A stretch of DNA of 64,000 nucleotides from Silvimonas terrae. Lineage in GTDB: Bacteria > Pseudomonadota > Gammaproteobacteria > Burkholderiales > Chitinibacteraceae. The stretch is from the NCBI RefSeq assembly GCF_014202765.1, contig NZ_JACHHN010000003.1, forward strand, positions 434,001-498,000, written 5' to 3'. This document shows, piece after piece, positions 44,420 to 55,762 of the stretch. Position 1 is the stretch's first letter. Each line of letters starts with the position of its first letter. The translations under genes and the position numbers were made by a program. The notes under the pieces are model-generated. The model was given only the letters and a program-made list of their open reading frames with translations. It ran no database searches and was not told the origin of the DNA.

Positions 44420-45119
44420 TTCTCTTTCTCCTGACATGCTGGCGGCGGACGCACTGGGCAAGCGCGTCATTGCCGGCGATGAAACCATCGACATCCTGCA
44501 GGATATCTCGTTCACACTCACCCGCGGGCAGAGTCTGGCGATTGTGGGCGCATCGGGCTCGGGTAAATCTACGCTGCTGTCTTTGCTGGCCGGGCTGGAT
44601 ACCCCCAGCCATGGCGAGGTACGGCTGGCCGGGCAAACCCTCTCGACGCTGGATGAAGATGGCCGTGCCCGCTTGCGCGGCGCGCATGCCGGGTTTGTGT
44701 TTCAGTCTTTTCAGCTGTTACCTGAGCTGTCAGCGCTGGAAAACGTGATGTTGCCGCTGGAACTCCTGGGCAACAAAGTGCCCGCCGCGCAATTGCGCGA
44801 AACCGCGCGCCACTGGCTGGACCGGGTGGGTCTGGGTAAACGGCTGGAGCACACCCCGCGCACACTGTCGGGGGGTGAACAGCAGCGCGTGGCACTGGCC
44901 CGTGCGTTTGCCACCCAGCCCGACATTCTGTTTGCGGATGAGCCCACCGGTAGCCTGGATAGCCATACCGGCGAACATGTCGCCAACCTGCTGTTTGAAC
45001 TCAACCGCGAAACCGGGGCCACGCTGGTGCTGGTCACGCACGATGAAACCCTGGCCGCCCGTTGTGGTGCGCGCCTGCGGCTGGAAGCCGGTCGTATGCT
45101 TGAATGGGTCAACGCATGA
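44403..45119 (+). CDS. ybbA: ABC transporter ATPase, YbbA type
   Basis: 238 residues from the ATG at 44403 (a later ATG at 44436 is possible; neither has an ideal ribosome site). Walker [10 protein letters not shown], signature [14 protein letters not shown], Walker [13 protein letters not shown]. This is the LolD/MacB-type ATPase group. Stop overlaps the permease start (ATGA). The first codons overlap the 5' part of the divergent tesA gene. Confidence 0.92.
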   Translation: MNDLRNSLSPDMLAADALGKRVIAGDETIDILQDISFTLTRGQSLAIVGASGSGKSTLLSLLAGLDTPSHGEVRLAGQTLSTLDEDGRARLRGAHAGFVFQSFQLLPELSALENVMLPLELLGNKVPAAQLRETARHWLDRVGLGKRLEHTPRTLSGGEQQRVALARAFATQPDILFADEPTGSLDSHTGEHVANLLFELNRETGATLVLVTHDETLAARCGARLRLEAGRMLEWVNA

Positions 45120-47581
45120 TCTGGCGACTGACGCTTCGCCGCTTCCGGCGCGGTCTGGTGGCCGGAGACTATCGCACCTTGCTGGCGGCGCTGATCGTCA
45201 CCGTCGCCGCGCTGACCGCCGTGGGCATCCTCACGGGCCGCATGGGCAGTTTGCTCAATGCCCAGGCCAATACCCTGCTGGCGGCCGATGCCGTGCTGTC
45301 TGCGGACCATCCGGTGCCTGACCAGTACCAGCAAAGCGCCAGCGCGTCTCATTTGACGAGCACGCATACCGCGGGCTTTCCCAGCATGGTCAGCGCCAAT
45401 GGCAAAGCCCGCCTTTCCGCCATCAAGGCGGTGAATGCGGGCTATCCTTTGCGCGGTACGGTGACCCTGCAAGACGGCCCGGGTGTGCGCCCGGCCAAGG
45501 GGATTCCTGCCCCCGGCGAGGTCTGGATCGATCCGCGCCTGGGGGTCTTGCTGGGTCTCAAGGTGGGCTCCACGCTGGATCTGGGCTTAAGCCACTTTAA
45601 AGTGGCCGCCGTGCTGGACAAGGAACCCGATGCCGCGCTGGATTTCTCCAGCCTGCAGCCTCGCCTGACCATGAACGCCGCCGACCTGCCCGCAACGGGC
45701 TTGCTCGGGTTTGGCAGCCGGGTACGCTACCGTCTGCTCGTGGCCGGCGCCGTACCCGACGTCACCGCCTGGAAAACCGCCACCAAAGGCCACTTGCAAC
45801 GCGGTGAACGACTGGAAGATGTGCGTAGCGCCCGGCCGGAAGTCAAAGTGACACTAGAACGCGCAGAAGACTTCTTGCGTCTGGTCACGCTGCTGGCCGC
45901 CGCACTGGCGTCGGCCGCCGTATTGTTGGCGGCACGCCGGCACGCGCTGCGCCAGACCGACGCCGTGGCCTTGTTTGTCGCGATCGGGGCATCCCGCCGC
46001 CGTATTGCCGGCATGCTCTGGGCCGAACTCTTCATCCTGTGGTTACTGGCAGCGCTGATCGGCGGCGCCATCGGCTGGAGCGCCCAGGCCGGGCTGGGCT
46101 GGCTGGTGCAGGACCGCCTGCCCGCACCGCTGCCACCGGGCGACCTGGGGCACTGGCTGATTGCGGCAGGTCTAGGCGGCATTCTGTTATTGGGAACAGC
46201 CGGCCCTGCCCTGCTGCAACTGGCACGCACGCCACCGGTGCGCGTTTTGCGCCACGACAGCACCGCGCCAGCATCCGTCTGGGCCACCTGGTTGCTGGCC
46301 GGACTGTGCGCCATTGCGCTGATGTTCTGGCTGGGCGGGCGCCTCAAACTCACGCTCATCGTACTGGGGGCCATGGCGGGGGCGCTGGTGGTGTCCGCAC
46401 TGCTTGGTTGGGCCTGCCTGAGCCTGTTAAGCCGCTTCAGCCGGGGTTTTGCGGCGCGGATTGCGTTACGCCAGCTGATCCGCCGGCGGTGGCTATCGAT
46501 GGCACAAATGGCGGCATTGGCCATGGGGTTATTGGGAGTCTGGCTGCTGACCGTGGTGGAGCATGATCTGCTGGCGACCTGGCAAAGCAAGATTCCGGAG
46601 CATGCCCCCAATCAGTTTGCGATCAACATCCAGCCTGCTCAGGCCATGGCATTCAGCCGCACGCTGGCCGCCGCGGGTGTCACCGATGCCCCGCTGCAAC
46701 CCATGATCCGGGGCCGCTGGACCGAACGCAACGGGCAGCCCGTGAAGGTGGATGGCCTGAAAGATGATCGCGCCCGGCAACTGGCGGAGCGCGAGTTCAA
46801 CCTGTCCTGGGGCGATACCTTGCGGGAGGACAACCGCCTGCAGGCCGGTGTGCCACTGCGCGAATCCGCACCCGGTTTTTCGGTTGAGAGCGGCCTGGCC
46901 GAGACACTACATATCAAAGTCGGTGACGAGCTGACCTTTGACGTCGCCGGCACCCCCATCACCGCCCGCGTCATCAATCTGCGCAAGGTGGATTGGGATT
47001 CGTTCAAGGTCAATTTCTTTGTCACCGGCACGGGAGCGCTGTTCCGCAATTTGCCGGCCAGCCTGATTACCAGCTTCTATCTGCCGCCGGGCAATACCAC
47101 GCTGGTGCCGCAGATCGTCAACGCCTACCCCAACGTCACGGTGATTGATGTGGGCGAAGTGCTGGCCGAAGTCCGCCGCGTGCTGGGACTGGCGACCAGC
47201 GCATTAAGCCTGGTGTTTACCTTTTGCTTGGTCGCGGCGCTGGTGGTGCTGGTCGCCGCGCTGGAAACCACCGCGCCAGAACGTCAGCGTGAGGTCGCCA
47301 TCCTGCGCGCATTGGGTGCGCAGCGGCAGCACATTGCCGCGATCCAGCGCTGGGAAGGTCTGGCGATTGGCGCCGTGGCGGGTCTGGTGGCCGGATTGGG
47401 CGCCAGCGTGGCAGGCTGGGCGCTGGGTAAGCAGGTGCTCGATTTGCCGGTCAGCTTCAATGCATGGCTACCGCTGGTGAGTGTGGTCAGTGGCGTGGCC
47501 CTGGCCAGCGCGGTGACGGCTTGGGAGCGGCGCAGATTGAGCCGGGTGACGGCATTGACGCTGTTGCGTGATCCGGCATAA
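45116..47581 (+). CDS. ybbP: ABC transporter permease, YbbP type (FtsX family)
   Basis: 821 residues from the ATG at 45116. FtsX-like layout: an N-terminal TM, a large periplasmic region, a block of three TM segments around residues 260-360, another periplasmic region, then the final TM group ([20 protein letters not shown]). The cytoplasmic loop [15 protein letters not shown] contacts the ATPase. YbbA/YbbP export or mechanotransmission function is not fully known; with TesA it may handle envelope lipids (inference). Confidence 0.92.
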   Translation: MIWRLTLRRFRRGLVAGDYRTLLAALIVTVAALTAVGILTGRMGSLLNAQANTLLAADAVLSADHPVPDQYQQSASASHLTSTHTAGFPSMVSANGKARLSAIKAVNAGYPLRGTVTLQDGPGVRPAKGIPAPGEVWIDPRLGVLLGLKVGSTLDLGLSHFKVAAVLDKEPDAALDFSSLQPRLTMNAADLPATGLLGFGSRVRYRLLVAGAVPDVTAWKTATKGHLQRGERLEDVRSARPEVKVTLERAEDFLRLVTLLAAALASAAVLLAARRHALRQTDAVALFVAIGASRRRIAGMLWAELFILWLLAALIGGAIGWSAQAGLGWLVQDRLPAPLPPGDLGHWLIAAGLGGILLLGTAGPALLQLARTPPVRVLRHDSTAPASVWATWLLAGLCAIALMFWLGGRLKLTLIVLGAMAGALVVSALLGWACLSLLSRFSRGFAARIALRQLIRRRWLSMAQMAALAMGLLGVWLLTVVEHDLLATWQSKIPEHAPNQFAINIQPAQAMAFSRTLAAAGVTDAPLQPMIRGRWTERNGQPVKVDGLKDDRARQLAEREFNLSWGDTLREDNRLQAGVPLRESAPGFSVESGLAETLHIKVGDELTFDVAGTPITARVINLRKVDWDSFKVNFFVTGTGALFRNLPASLITSFYLPPGNTTLVPQIVNAYPNVTVIDVGEVLAEVRRVLGLATSALSLVFTFCLVAALVVLVAALETTAPERQREVAILRALGAQRQHIAAIQRWEGLAIGAVAGLVAGLGASVAGWALGKQVLDLPVSFNAWLPLVSVVSGVALASAVTAWERRRLSRVTALTLLRDPA

Positions 47582-47593
47582 GACGAACTCGCA

Positions 47594-47700
47594 GCCCGGA
47601 TGAAGGCCTACGGCCGGGCATTCGGGGCTACTTGGTGGTACTTGCCGGCAAAGGCCCCCTGGATTCCGGCGCAAGGGGGCCGCCGAGGAGCGGAATGACG
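47594..47700. repeat. Intergenic interleaved inverted repeats (REP-like)
   Basis: Between ybbP and recQ (convergent genes). GCCCGG/CCGGGC (47594-47619) forms one hairpin. Then GGCCCCCT (47653-47660) pairs with AGGGGGCC (47674-47681), and ATTCCG (47663-47668) pairs with CGGAAT (47691-47696), so the two stems interleave. The motif TGGATTCC...GGAATGACG is a common dispersed repeat of proteobacterial intergenic regions. Confidence 0.5.
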
Positions 47701-47721
47701 AGCCCGCGGGATGCGTATTCG

Positions 47722-49518
47722 TCACCCCCGCTCGGCAATCACGGCGAGGAAGTCCTCGGCGTATTTCTCCAGCTTGCGATCACCCACGCCAGAAATACGC
47801 GCCATCTCGTACCGGTCTGCCGGGCGCAGGCGGACCATTTCCTTGAGTGTGGCGTCGGCAAAGATGACGTAGGCCGGCACGTTTTGCGCATCGGCCAGCT
47901 CCTTGCGTTTACGGCGCAGTGCAGCCCAGAGTTGTTTGTCTTCTGGCTCCAGGAACTCGCTGGTATCCCGTTCACGCACCTTGAACTTCTCGGTGCGGGC
48001 ACGCAGGTACAGCGGCGCTTCGCCGCGCAGGATCGGCCGGGCGGCATCGCCCAGGGTCAGGCCACCAAAGCCATCGCCGCTGACTTGCAAGGCCCCCCGC
48101 GCCAGCAACTGGCGGTAAATGGCGCGCCAGGTGGCTTCATCGACATCCTGACCAATGCCAAAAGTGCTGGTCTTGTCGTGATTCCAGCTTTTGACCTTGT
48201 CATTGAGTTTGCCGCGTAACACGTCCACCAGATGCCCCACGCCAAAGCGGTTACCGGTGCGAAACACGCAGGACAGCGCTTTGCGCGCCGATTCGCTGAC
48301 ATCGGTCAGTTGAGGCGGGTTCAAACAATTGTCGCAGTTGCCACAAGGCGCGGTTTGCTCACCAAAATAACTCAGGAGCGCCTGGCGACGGCAGCCGGTG
48401 GCCTCACATAGACCCAACATGGCATCCAGCTTGCGGCGCTCTACTTGTTTCTGGGTGTCGCCGCTATTGCCTTGCTCGATCATCTCGGCCAGCAACACCA
48501 CATCGTTGAGGCCATAGGCCATCCAGGCGGTGGCCGGCTGGCCATCCCGGCCGGCCCGGCCGGTTTCCTGGTAGTAGTTTTCAATGCTCTTGGGTAAATC
48601 CAGGTGCGCCACAAAACGCACATCCGGCTTGTCGATACCCATGCCAAAGGCAATGGTCGCCACCATGACCACGCCCTCTTCGCGCAGGAACAGTTGCTGG
48701 TGTTTGGCACGGGTACTGGCGTCCAGTCCGGCGTGATACGGCAGCGCTTTGATCTCGCGCTCCCGCAGCCAGGCGGCTGTTTCTTCTACTTTCTTGCGGG
48801 ACAAACAGTAGACAATGCCCGCCTCACCTTCGTGCTCCCGTCGCAGCAAGGTCAGGAGCTGATCGCGCGCGTTCTTTTTCTCGACGATGGTGTAGGTGAT
48901 ATTGGGGCGATCAAAACTGGTAATGAACTGGCGCGCGTCCTGCAGGGCCAGCCGGGTGACGATTTCTTCCCGGGTGGCATGGTCAGCCGTGGCGGTCAGG
49001 GCAATGCGCGGCACGCCCGGAAACTGTTCGGCCAGCACCGACAATCCAAGGTATTCCGGCCGGAAATCATGCCCCCATTGCGAGACGCAGTGCGCCTCAT
49101 CAATGGCAAACAGGGCAATCTGCGCTTGTTGCAACAGCGCCATGAAGGACGGCGTCACCAGGCGTTCTGGCGCAGCGTACAGCAGCTGCAAGTCCCCGTT
49201 GACGAAGGCTTGTGCGACCTCGCGTGATTCTTCTGCACTCAAGGTGGAATTCAGAAACGCCGCCGAAACACCCAGCTGGCGCAGGGCATCCACCTGGTCC
49301 TGCATCAGCGCAATCAGCGGGGATACCACCACGGCGCAGCCGGGCCGGGCCAGTGCGGGAATCTGGTAGCACAGGGATTTGCCGCCGCCCGTAGGCATGA
49401 GCACCAGCGCGTCACCGCCTTCAGTCACATGCTGGACGATATCGGTCTGCATACCGCGAAAATCGCGGTAACCAAAAACGTGCTGGAGGATTTCCAGAGG
49501 TGCGGGACGGGCGGACAT
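47722..49518 (-). CDS. recQ: ATP-dependent DNA helicase RecQ
   Basis: 598 residues from the ATG at 49518. Helicase motifs: [31 protein letters not shown], and GRAGRDGQP (VI). The RecQ-C domain has the zinc cluster (CEATGC, then CGNCDNC), and an HRDC domain ends the protein (DLKEMVRL-like region, [17 protein letters not shown]). It unwinds DNA 3'-5' in recombination repair. Complete RecQ length (~600). Confidence 0.96.
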   Translation of the reverse strand: MSARPAPLEILQHVFGYRDFRGMQTDIVQHVTEGGDALVLMPTGGGKSLCYQIPALARPGCAVVVSPLIALMQDQVDALRQLGVSAAFLNSTLSAEESREVAQAFVNGDLQLLYAAPERLVTPSFMALLQQAQIALFAIDEAHCVSQWGHDFRPEYLGLSVLAEQFPGVPRIALTATADHATREEIVTRLALQDARQFITSFDRPNITYTIVEKKNARDQLLTLLRREHEGEAGIVYCLSRKKVEETAAWLREREIKALPYHAGLDASTRAKHQQLFLREEGVVMVATIAFGMGIDKPDVRFVAHLDLPKSIENYYQETGRAGRDGQPATAWMAYGLNDVVLLAEMIEQGNSGDTQKQVERRKLDAMLGLCEATGCRRQALLSYFGEQTAPCGNCDNCLNPPQLTDVSESARKALSCVFRTGNRFGVGHLVDVLRGKLNDKVKSWNHDKTSTFGIGQDVDEATWRAIYRQLLARGALQVSGDGFGGLTLGDAARPILRGEAPLYLRARTEKFKVRERDTSEFLEPEDKQLWAALRRKRKELADAQNVPAYVIFADATLKEMVRLRPADRYEMARISGVGDRKLEKYAEDFLAVIAERG

Positions 49519-49597
49519 AAGTGCCAACAGCAAGAAAGGCGTGATTGTACCGCAGCGCGGGCAGCGGCAAGCCGTCTTCGGTCAGATCGGGTCCGGA

Positions 49598-50677
49598 TTA
49601 CGCGGTGTGCTGGTGCAGGCGCAAAAGTTGCAACACGCGCTCGTTCAAAAGGTCACCATTTTCGTCAAGCTGATGGAGCTGGGTTTCCAGCCGTTCCAGC
49701 GGCGTGTGACCATTGGCAAACCGGTCACGCACTTTCTTGAGCAGGTGCAAGCGGGCCACGATATGCGCCCGGCGACGTTCGATCTCTTTCTGTTCGCGTC
49801 GAAACGCACCCAGCGAAAGGTTCATCCAGACAATCAAGGCCAACGCCAGCCACCACCACTCCATAAAGAGCGCAGAGATGGCAATGATCACCAACACCAG
49901 ATACCACATCTGGTCAGCCTGGTCGAAATCCTTGAGCCATACCGAGGGGGCCGGCCAGCGCCAGCCCAGGGACTCGCGAATACGTTCGTCATCCACGGCA
50001 TCACGCTTGCGCCGGGCGATGGCCATATCCACCACGACCGTCGCATACCACTGTGAAATCAGCCGGGAGTGTAACCACGGCGTTTCCAGGTAAGTTTGCA
50101 GATGCTGGTTGAAGTCAGCCTCAAACGAGCTGGAAGCCAGCGGCGGCAGCAGATCGTTGAACTGGTGCGATTGCGAATGCTGGACCAGCAGCGGGTAGCC
50201 GGCTATTTCGATCAGCGTCTGCTTGCGGGCCGCCAGCATTTGCGGGTTGATGGGCAGCGCCGGGTCGTCGAGCTTGAGGTAATGCCCTAGCAAGACCTCC
50301 AGCCGGGCAAAGTCGGGCAGTTTGCCCGGATTGGCCGCCATGGCCTGACGCAATCGGGCCACTTCGGTACGGACATTGCGGGCCAGCGGTTCAGCCTCTG
50401 GCACCCAGGCGTGGCGCAACAAAGACTCGGCCTTGAACAGGCTGTCATCGTAATGGCGGTAGAAAGCCTCGGTGTAGCGCTTGTATTCGTCGTCGTCCTG
50501 GGGCTTGTTGCCACTTTGCAGCGGCGGGGTCGGCGGAGCGCGGCGGACATCCACCAGCACGCGCGACACCATGGATTCCAGCTCCGGCGCAACGCCGGCA
50601 GCGGCAAACATCGGGTCGAGTTCGTGCTTGCGGCTGCGCCAGTCTTCCAGCGCTTTCCAGACACTCCAGTCACTCAT
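49598..50677 (-). CDS. Uncharacterised membrane protein
   Basis: 359 residues from the ATG at 50677. The N-terminal ~230 residues are soluble, acidic and helical. Two close TM segments (MWYLVLVIIAISALFM and WWLALALIVWMNLSL) follow, then a charged helical tail (REQKEIERRRAHIVARLHLL). I do not recognise the family. It sits between recQ and a nitroreductase, all minus strand, with no clear functional link. Confidence 0.75.
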   Translation of the reverse strand: MSDWSVWKALEDWRSRKHELDPMFAAAGVAPELESMVSRVLVDVRRAPPTPPLQSGNKPQDDDEYKRYTEAFYRHYDDSLFKAESLLRHAWVPEAEPLARNVRTEVARLRQAMAANPGKLPDFARLEVLLGHYLKLDDPALPINPQMLAARKQTLIEIAGYPLLVQHSQSHQFNDLLPPLASSSFEADFNQHLQTYLETPWLHSRLISQWYATVVVDMAIARRKRDAVDDERIRESLGWRWPAPSVWLKDFDQADQMWYLVLVIIAISALFMEWWWLALALIVWMNLSLGAFRREQKEIERRRAHIVARLHLLKKVRDRFANGHTPLERLETQLHQLDENGDLLNERVLQLLRLHQHTA

Positions 50678-50827
50678 GTTGCGTGCGATCCCCAAAGTGG
50701 ATGCGTCCATCCACGTCCGGCACCAGGTTAGCACACCCGATGCGGCTTTATCATTGTTCTGTGCATAGAGGGCGCCCGCGTTGCGCAGGCGCCCTGCCCG
50801 GCCGCGCGGTGGCGGCCGGAGACAAGC

Positions 50828-51418
50828 TTAATCGATACGGCAGGCTTCGTCGAAATCCAGGCGCGGATTACGCGGATGCAGTTGCGTATCGTCCCCATAA
50901 CCCAGGTTGATGAGGAAATTGGATTTCCACGGCGTGCCGGCAAAGAATGCGGCGTCGACCGCGCCGTTATCAAAACCGGACATCGGACCGCAATCGAGCC
51001 CCAGCGCGCGGGCCGCTTCGATCAGATAAGCGCCTTGCAGGCTGCCGTTGCGAAATGCCGTGCTCTGAATGGCAGCATCATTGCCGGCAAACCAGCTGCG
51101 GGCATCGGCATGCGGGAACAGCTTGGGCAGCTTTTCGTAGAACTCCAGATCGTAGGCGACGATGACGTTCACCGGCGCGGCCATGGTTTTGTCTACGTTA
51201 CCGGCGGACAGGGCTGGCTTGAGCTTTTCTTTGGCGGCTTGCGATTTGACGAACACAAAACGGGCCGGGTTGGCGTTGGCAGCGGTCGGGGCGTAGCGCA
51301 AGAGTTCGTACAGGCGCTTGAGCGTCGCGTCCGTCACTTCCTGCGGTTTGAAATGGCTATAGGTGCGCGCGTTGTTGAACAATTGATCAAGCACGGCGGC
51401 GTCAAGAATCGGTTTCAT
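50828..51418 (-). CDS. rutE: Nitroreductase-family protein, RutE-like
   Basis: 196 residues with the FMN-dependent nitroreductase fold: [20 protein letters not shown] (FMN binding), [23 protein letters not shown], and the C-terminal INLGYGDD. Length and motifs are those of RutE (malonic semialdehyde reductase), but no other rut gene is near, so the physiological role may differ. A separate transcription unit before pap. Confidence 0.88.
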   Translation of the reverse strand: MKPILDAAVLDQLFNNARTYSHFKPQEVTDATLKRLYELLRYAPTAANANPARFVFVKSQAAKEKLKPALSAGNVDKTMAAPVNVIVAYDLEFYEKLPKLFPHADARSWFAGNDAAIQSTAFRNGSLQGAYLIEAARALGLDCGPMSGFDNGAVDAAFFAGTPWKSNFLINLGYGDDTQLHPRNPRLDFDEACRID

Positions 51419-51485
51419 GCACTAATCTCCGGCAAGCAATAAAAGATGCGCGGACCGCAACGCGGCCGGCATCCGGTTCAGGTCA

Positions 51486-53006
51486 TCATTTTTTCTTGTG
51501 CGACGTCCGGGTCACAGCGCCGGCCTGCCGGGCCAGCCCTGCTTCAATGGCGTCGCACAAGGTCTGCAACACGTTGATCCGCGCATGATACTTGTTATTG
51601 GCGCCAATCAGGTGCCACGGTGCATGCGGCGTACTGGTGCGCTCGATCATGTCGCTGGCGGCCTCTACGTACTGGCTCCATTTTTCGCGGTTGCGCCAGT
51701 CGTCGTCGGTGATCTTGAAACGCTTGTAGCCGATCTCTTCGCGGGACTGGAAGCGTTTGAGTTGCTCGTCCTGATCAATCGACAACCAGAACTTCACGAC
51801 AACGACGCCAGCAGCATCCAGCTGCATTTCAAAATCATTGATCTCGTTGTAGGCGCGCATCCATTCTGGCACGCTGGCAAAACCTTCAATGCGCTCGACC
51901 AGCACGCGGCCGTACCAGGTACGGTCAAATACGGTAAAACGGCCACGCGCCGGCACATGCCGCCAGAAGCGCCATAACCAGGGCTGGGCTTTTTCTTCAT
52001 CGGTGGGGGCCGCAATCGGCACCACCCGATATTGGCGGACATCCAGCGCGCCGGTAATACGGCGAATGGCGCCACCTTTACCTGCGGCATCCATCCCTTC
52101 AAATGCCACCACTACCGCCATTTTGGCAAAACCAGGGTCGCGGCTCAGTCCGTTCAGGCGCCCCTGCAACGCTTCCAGTTGTTGCTGGTAATCGTGTTTG
52201 TCGAGCTCATGGTTGAGCTTGAGGGTATCCAGCAACCGCAGACCATCCACCGGCGGTAATAGTGGCGGCGCCTCAACCCGGTTTTCAGCCTCAGCGCTGC
52301 GCGCGACATGGTGAGAAAGCGCGTCCTTGAGCTGGCGGCCCACGGTGAGCGCACGGAAATTCTCATCCACGCTTTCCACCACACGCCACGGGGCCAAGGC
52401 CAGGTTGGTCGCCATCAAAAGTTTGCGGGCGCTATCCAGGTTGCGCGGGTAATGCTTGAGATACGCATGATCCTCATCCGCTACCCGCCAGGCGGTGAGC
52501 GGGTTGTCAGAGAGTTTCTGCATGCGTTTTTTAAGTTCCGGCGCAGACAGATGCAACCAGAATTTGAGTAGCAGCACGCCTTCCGACGCCAGCATGCGCT
52601 CAAAGCGGGCTATCTTTTCCGCCTCACGCTGCAAGGTGGCGGCGTCTTGCTGGTGCTCCCCGGCCCAGATGGGCCCGGCGTACCAGCCACCAAACAGGAT
52701 GGATATTTGTCCTTTGGGTGGCAGACTGCGCCAGAAGCGGTACATCTCCGGCCGGCCAGCATCATCAAGCGGATGCGTGCTGAAAGCGTGGGTGGCGATA
52801 TGGCGCGGGTCCATCCACTCCATCAGCTTGTTGGCCATTTCACCCTTGCCGGCCGTGGGCACGCCGGCCAGCAAAATCACCACGGAGCGCTCGGCCCGCT
52901 CATGCATCTGGTATTGCAGGTCGAGTAGCGCCTCGCGCAGCGGTGGTTCCTCTGCCTTCCAGGTGGCCTTGTCGATATGATGACCCAGCTCTGCCGCTTC
53001 AAACAT
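51486..53006 (-). CDS. pap: Polyphosphate:AMP phosphotransferase
   Basis: 506 residues, two fused PPK2 domains. The N-terminal domain has the P-loop GVPTAGKGE and the C-terminal domain GMDAAGKGG (catalytic Walker A); the lid motif DRTWYGRVLVER follows. Two-domain PPK2 (class II) enzymes phosphorylate AMP to ADP using polyphosphate. Cytoplasmic. Ends with a Lys-rich tail. A clear terminator lies in front of the gene (53057), belonging to the previous unit. Confidence 0.95.
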   Translation of the reverse strand: MFEAAELGHHIDKATWKAEEPPLREALLDLQYQMHERAERSVVILLAGVPTAGKGEMANKLMEWMDPRHIATHAFSTHPLDDAGRPEMYRFWRSLPPKGQISILFGGWYAGPIWAGEHQQDAATLQREAEKIARFERMLASEGVLLLKFWLHLSAPELKKRMQKLSDNPLTAWRVADEDHAYLKHYPRNLDSARKLLMATNLALAPWRVVESVDENFRALTVGRQLKDALSHHVARSAEAENRVEAPPLLPPVDGLRLLDTLKLNHELDKHDYQQQLEALQGRLNGLSRDPGFAKMAVVVAFEGMDAAGKGGAIRRITGALDVRQYRVVPIAAPTDEEKAQPWLWRFWRHVPARGRFTVFDRTWYGRVLVERIEGFASVPEWMRAYNEINDFEMQLDAAGVVVVKFWLSIDQDEQLKRFQSREEIGYKRFKITDDDWRNREKWSQYVEAASDMIERTSTPHAPWHLIGANNKYHARINVLQTLCDAIEAGLARQAGAVTRTSHKKK

Positions 53007-53056
53007 GTATTGACCCTTGCGTGCGGAAAATCATCATTATGGATGTCGCAGGCATG

Positions 53057-53086
53057 AAAAAAGGAAGTCCGCAGACTTCCTTTTTT
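53057..53086. terminator. Terminator between erpA and pap
   Basis: GGAAGTC-CGCA-GACTTCC hairpin with A6 before and T6 after. It ends the erpA transcript (minus strand) and is bidirectional. Confidence 0.8.
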
Positions 53087-53108
53087 GATTTGACCCCAAG
53101 ACGCAGGA

Positions 53109-53459
53109 TCAGGCCGAGAACGACGAACCGCAACCGCAGGTCGACGTGGCGTTCGGGTTCTTGATGGTGAACTGCGAACCTTCCAGGCTTTCTACGTAGT
53201 CGATTTCAGCGCCCACCAGGTATTGGTAGCTCATTGGATCGATCAACAGGGTCACGCCGCTCTTTTCAACAGCGGTGTCATCTTCATTGACGATTTCGTC
53301 AAAAGTGAAGCCGTACTGAAAGCCAGAGCAGCCACCGCCGGTGACGAACACGCGCAGCTTCAGATCAGGATTGCCTTCTTCCTCGATCAGATCGCGTACC
53401 TTGCCGGCCGCAGAATCAGTAAAAATAAACGGGCTCGGCATTTCGGCTACCGCATTCAT
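53109..53459 (-). CDS. erpA: Iron-sulfur cluster insertion protein ErpA
   Basis: 116 residues from the ATG at 53459 (AGGAG upstream). A-type carrier with three conserved Cys: [15 protein letters not shown] and the C-terminal STCGCGSSF. ErpA delivers Fe-S clusters to apo-enzymes such as IspG/IspH. In betaproteobacteria it is often adjacent to bactofilin and argC genes, as here. Confidence 0.95.
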   Translation of the reverse strand: MNAVAEMPSPFIFTDSAAGKVRDLIEEEGNPDLKLRVFVTGGGCSGFQYGFTFDEIVNEDDTAVEKSGVTLLIDPMSYQYLVGAEIDYVESLEGSQFTIKNPNATSTCGCGSSFSA

Positions 53460-53569
53460 GGGATGCTCCTGCAATAGTTGACTAATATAGTTGGATTATC
53501 CGCCTCGCATGGCGGGCGGTCAATCCATCACATTATGCAAAGCGGACATCGCCAGTGCGGTGCGCCGCT

Positions 53570-53998
53570 TCAAACGTGGGCGGTTTCTTTCTCTTGCGCC
53601 ACCTGATGCGGCTTGTCCGTGCTCGCCGGTGTCACCACCGATGCACCAGCCAGCGGAATCAGTCGGCCCTCAATCACCGCACCCGGATGCATTTCCAGGG
53701 TTTTGTAGGTGAGGTCACCCTTCACCCGCGCCTTGGGCTGCAACTCCACGAACTGCGAGACCTCAATCGGGCCCAGCACTTCGCCGTTCAGTACAAGATG
53801 GCTACAACGCACCTTGCCTTCAACCCGTGCTTTTTCCGAGACGACGAGCGTACCGTTTTTTTCATCGGCCGCTGTCACGCTACCGCGGATCGTGCCATCA
53901 ACCCGCAGGCCGCCAGCAAATACGACATCGCCACTGACCGTGCTGCCCTGACCGATCAGGCTATCGATACGCTGGTTACCTTTTTTATTCTTGAACAT
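53570..53998 (-). CDS. Bactofilin-family protein
   Basis: 142 residues from the ATG at 53998, which overlaps the stop of the preceding gene (TGATG). The central part is a right-handed beta-helix repeat (LIGQGSTVSGDVVFAGG, VDGTIRGSV, ARVEGKVRCSHLVLNGEVLG), typical for bactofilins, with a short polar N-terminus and a disordered Pro/Thr-rich tail. Bactofilins polymerise into filaments that scaffold cell shape or envelope enzymes. Confidence 0.93.
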   Translation of the reverse strand: MFKNKKGNQRIDSLIGQGSTVSGDVVFAGGLRVDGTIRGSVTAADEKNGTLVVSEKARVEGKVRCSHLVLNGEVLGPIEVSQFVELQPKARVKGDLTYKTLEMHPGAVIEGRLIPLAGASVVTPASTDKPHQVAQEKETAHV

Positions 53999-54705
53999 CA
54001 AATTCCTCCGGCTTTCTTCTGACATTGCGCCAGCGTCGTCCTGGCATCCTTGACACCCAGCGTGGCCTCAAAGAGTTCCGGCCGTGCGCCCTCGGGCATG
54101 GTCACATCACCCTCAATACGCTGGTAGTGCTTGACCCGCACCGTTTGCTGCGCAAATTCAATCCGCGCAGGTTTGGCCTTGCTGGTCGCCGCAATATTGA
54201 GCACACCATCAAACTCCGGTGCGCGGTCTACCCCTTGTACCACGGTGAGACGGTAATGCCATTTGTTCAATTCGCCCGGCTCAAATTCACAGGAGGCGAA
54301 ACTTACCTGATGAGCGCGGTCGTTGGCAGTCAGTAATGTCTCAAAAAAAGCCAGCCGTTCGCGACTACCGGCCAGTTCCTGCTGCGCACTCGCCAGATCA
54401 CTGGCCAGTGCCGTGCGGGCGGCCTCTGCCATTTGCAATTGCTGGGTTTTCTCTGCTAGTTGCAAGCTGGCTTGCGCTAGCGCACTGGCGTTGGCAATCG
54501 ACGCTCTGGCGGCCTGCCCCAGGCGTTCCTGCTCTTGGCGGGCGCCATCCTTGTAACCCCACCATACGCCAGCCACCACGGCTGCCGATAGCACGCCGAC
54601 CAGCGTAGCCAGTTGCAACAACCGGCCGGTCAGGCCCGGCGCTGGCTTGACAGACAAAGGCGCGGCTGTCAGCCGCGCCCGCTGTAAACGATAAAGACGT
54701 CGCAT
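53998..54705 (-). CDS. Membrane protein with coiled coil (DUF6776-like)
   Basis: 235 residues. One TM segment (LVGVLSAAVVAGVWWGY) follows a basic N-terminus; then a coiled-coil region of ~70 residues (SLQLAEKTQQLQMAEAARTA) and a C-terminal domain with beta structure. This layout is that of the DUF6776 family found before bactofilin genes in betaproteobacteria (by recall). It is co-translated with the bactofilin gene, suggesting that it anchors or recruits it (inference). Confidence 0.82.
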   Translation of the reverse strand: MRRLYRLQRARLTAAPLSVKPAPGLTGRLLQLATLVGVLSAAVVAGVWWGYKDGARQEQERLGQAARASIANASALAQASLQLAEKTQQLQMAEAARTALASDLASAQQELAGSRERLAFFETLLTANDRAHQVSFASCEFEPGELNKWHYRLTVVQGVDRAPEFDGVLNIAATSKAKPARIEFAQQTVRVKHYQRIEGDVTMPEGARPELFEATLGVKDARTTLAQCQKKAGGI

Positions 54706-54718
54706 GCGTCAGCCGCGC

Positions 54719-55762
54719 TCAGGGCAGCAACGGAACAATTTCAAGCCCTTGCTGCTCCGGCAGATCAAACATCAGATTCATCACTTGCACGGCTTGACCC
54801 GACGCGCCCTTCACCAGATTGTCTTCCACCACAAGGATGATCAACAAGTCACCATTACCCGGGCGGTGTACCGCAATACGCGCATAGTTGGAACCGCGGA
54901 CAGAGCGGGTTTCCGGTGTGGCACCGGCCGGCATCACATCCACAAACGGCTCATTGGCAAAGCATTCTTCAAACAGTTTCTGAAAATCGGTATCGCGCGC
55001 TTGCGGCAGAATGCGGGCGTACAGCGTGGAATGAATACCCCGAATCAGCGGGGTCAGGTGCGGCACAAAGGTCAGATGGACCGGTGCACCATGAATGGCG
55101 GTCAGGCCCTGGACCATTTCCGGCGAATGGCGGTGGCCTTTCACGCCATACGCTTTGAAGTTGTCACCAGCTTCGGCAAACAAGGTGCCCACTTCTGCCT
55201 TGCGACCCGCGCCGGACACGCCGGACTTGCAGTCGGCAATCAACGTGTCGGTTTCGATCAGCTTCTTGCCGCCTTCCAGCAAGGGCTTGAAGCCCAGTTG
55301 TACCGAAGTCGGATAACACCCCGCCATGCCGATCAGACGGGCTTTGCGGATGGCATCGCGGTTTACTTCCGGCAGACCATACACGGCCTCGGCCAGCAAA
55401 TCCGTGCAGGTATGCTCCATGGCATACCATTTCTGGAATTCAGCCGGATCTTTCAGGCGGAAATCGGCGGCAAGGTCGATCACCTTGACCCCGGCCTCCA
55501 GCAGTTCACGCGCCTGGGCCATGGCCACACCATGCGGCGTGGCAAAGAAGACAACATCACACTTTTTAAGGTCAGAGTCATCCGGCGAGGAGAATGCGAC
55601 ATCCACACAGCCGCGCAAGCTGGGGAACATGTCTGCCACCGGCATGCCGGCTTCCTTGCGGGAGGTCACGGCCTTGATCTTGACGCCACCATGGCGCGAC
55701 AGGAGACGCAGCAGTTCTACACCGGTGTAACCTGTGCCGCCAACAATGCCTACGTTGATCAT
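54719..55762 (-). CDS. argC: N-acetyl-gamma-glutamyl-phosphate reductase
   Basis: 347 residues. NADP motif [17 protein letters not shown] at the start, catalytic Cys in GMAGCYPTS, and the substrate-binding HxH-like region GHRHSPEM. It performs the third step of arginine synthesis. The length is normal for the type 1 ArgC family. Confidence 0.96.
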   Translation of the reverse strand: MINVGIVGGTGYTGVELLRLLSRHGGVKIKAVTSRKEAGMPVADMFPSLRGCVDVAFSSPDDSDLKKCDVVFFATPHGVAMAQARELLEAGVKVIDLAADFRLKDPAEFQKWYAMEHTCTDLLAEAVYGLPEVNRDAIRKARLIGMAGCYPTSVQLGFKPLLEGGKKLIETDTLIADCKSGVSGAGRKAEVGTLFAEAGDNFKAYGVKGHRHSPEMVQGLTAIHGAPVHLTFVPHLTPLIRGIHSTLYARILPQARDTDFQKLFEECFANEPFVDVMPAGATPETRSVRGSNYARIAVHRPGNGDLLIILVVEDNLVKGASGQAVQVMNLMFDLPEQQGLEIVPLLP

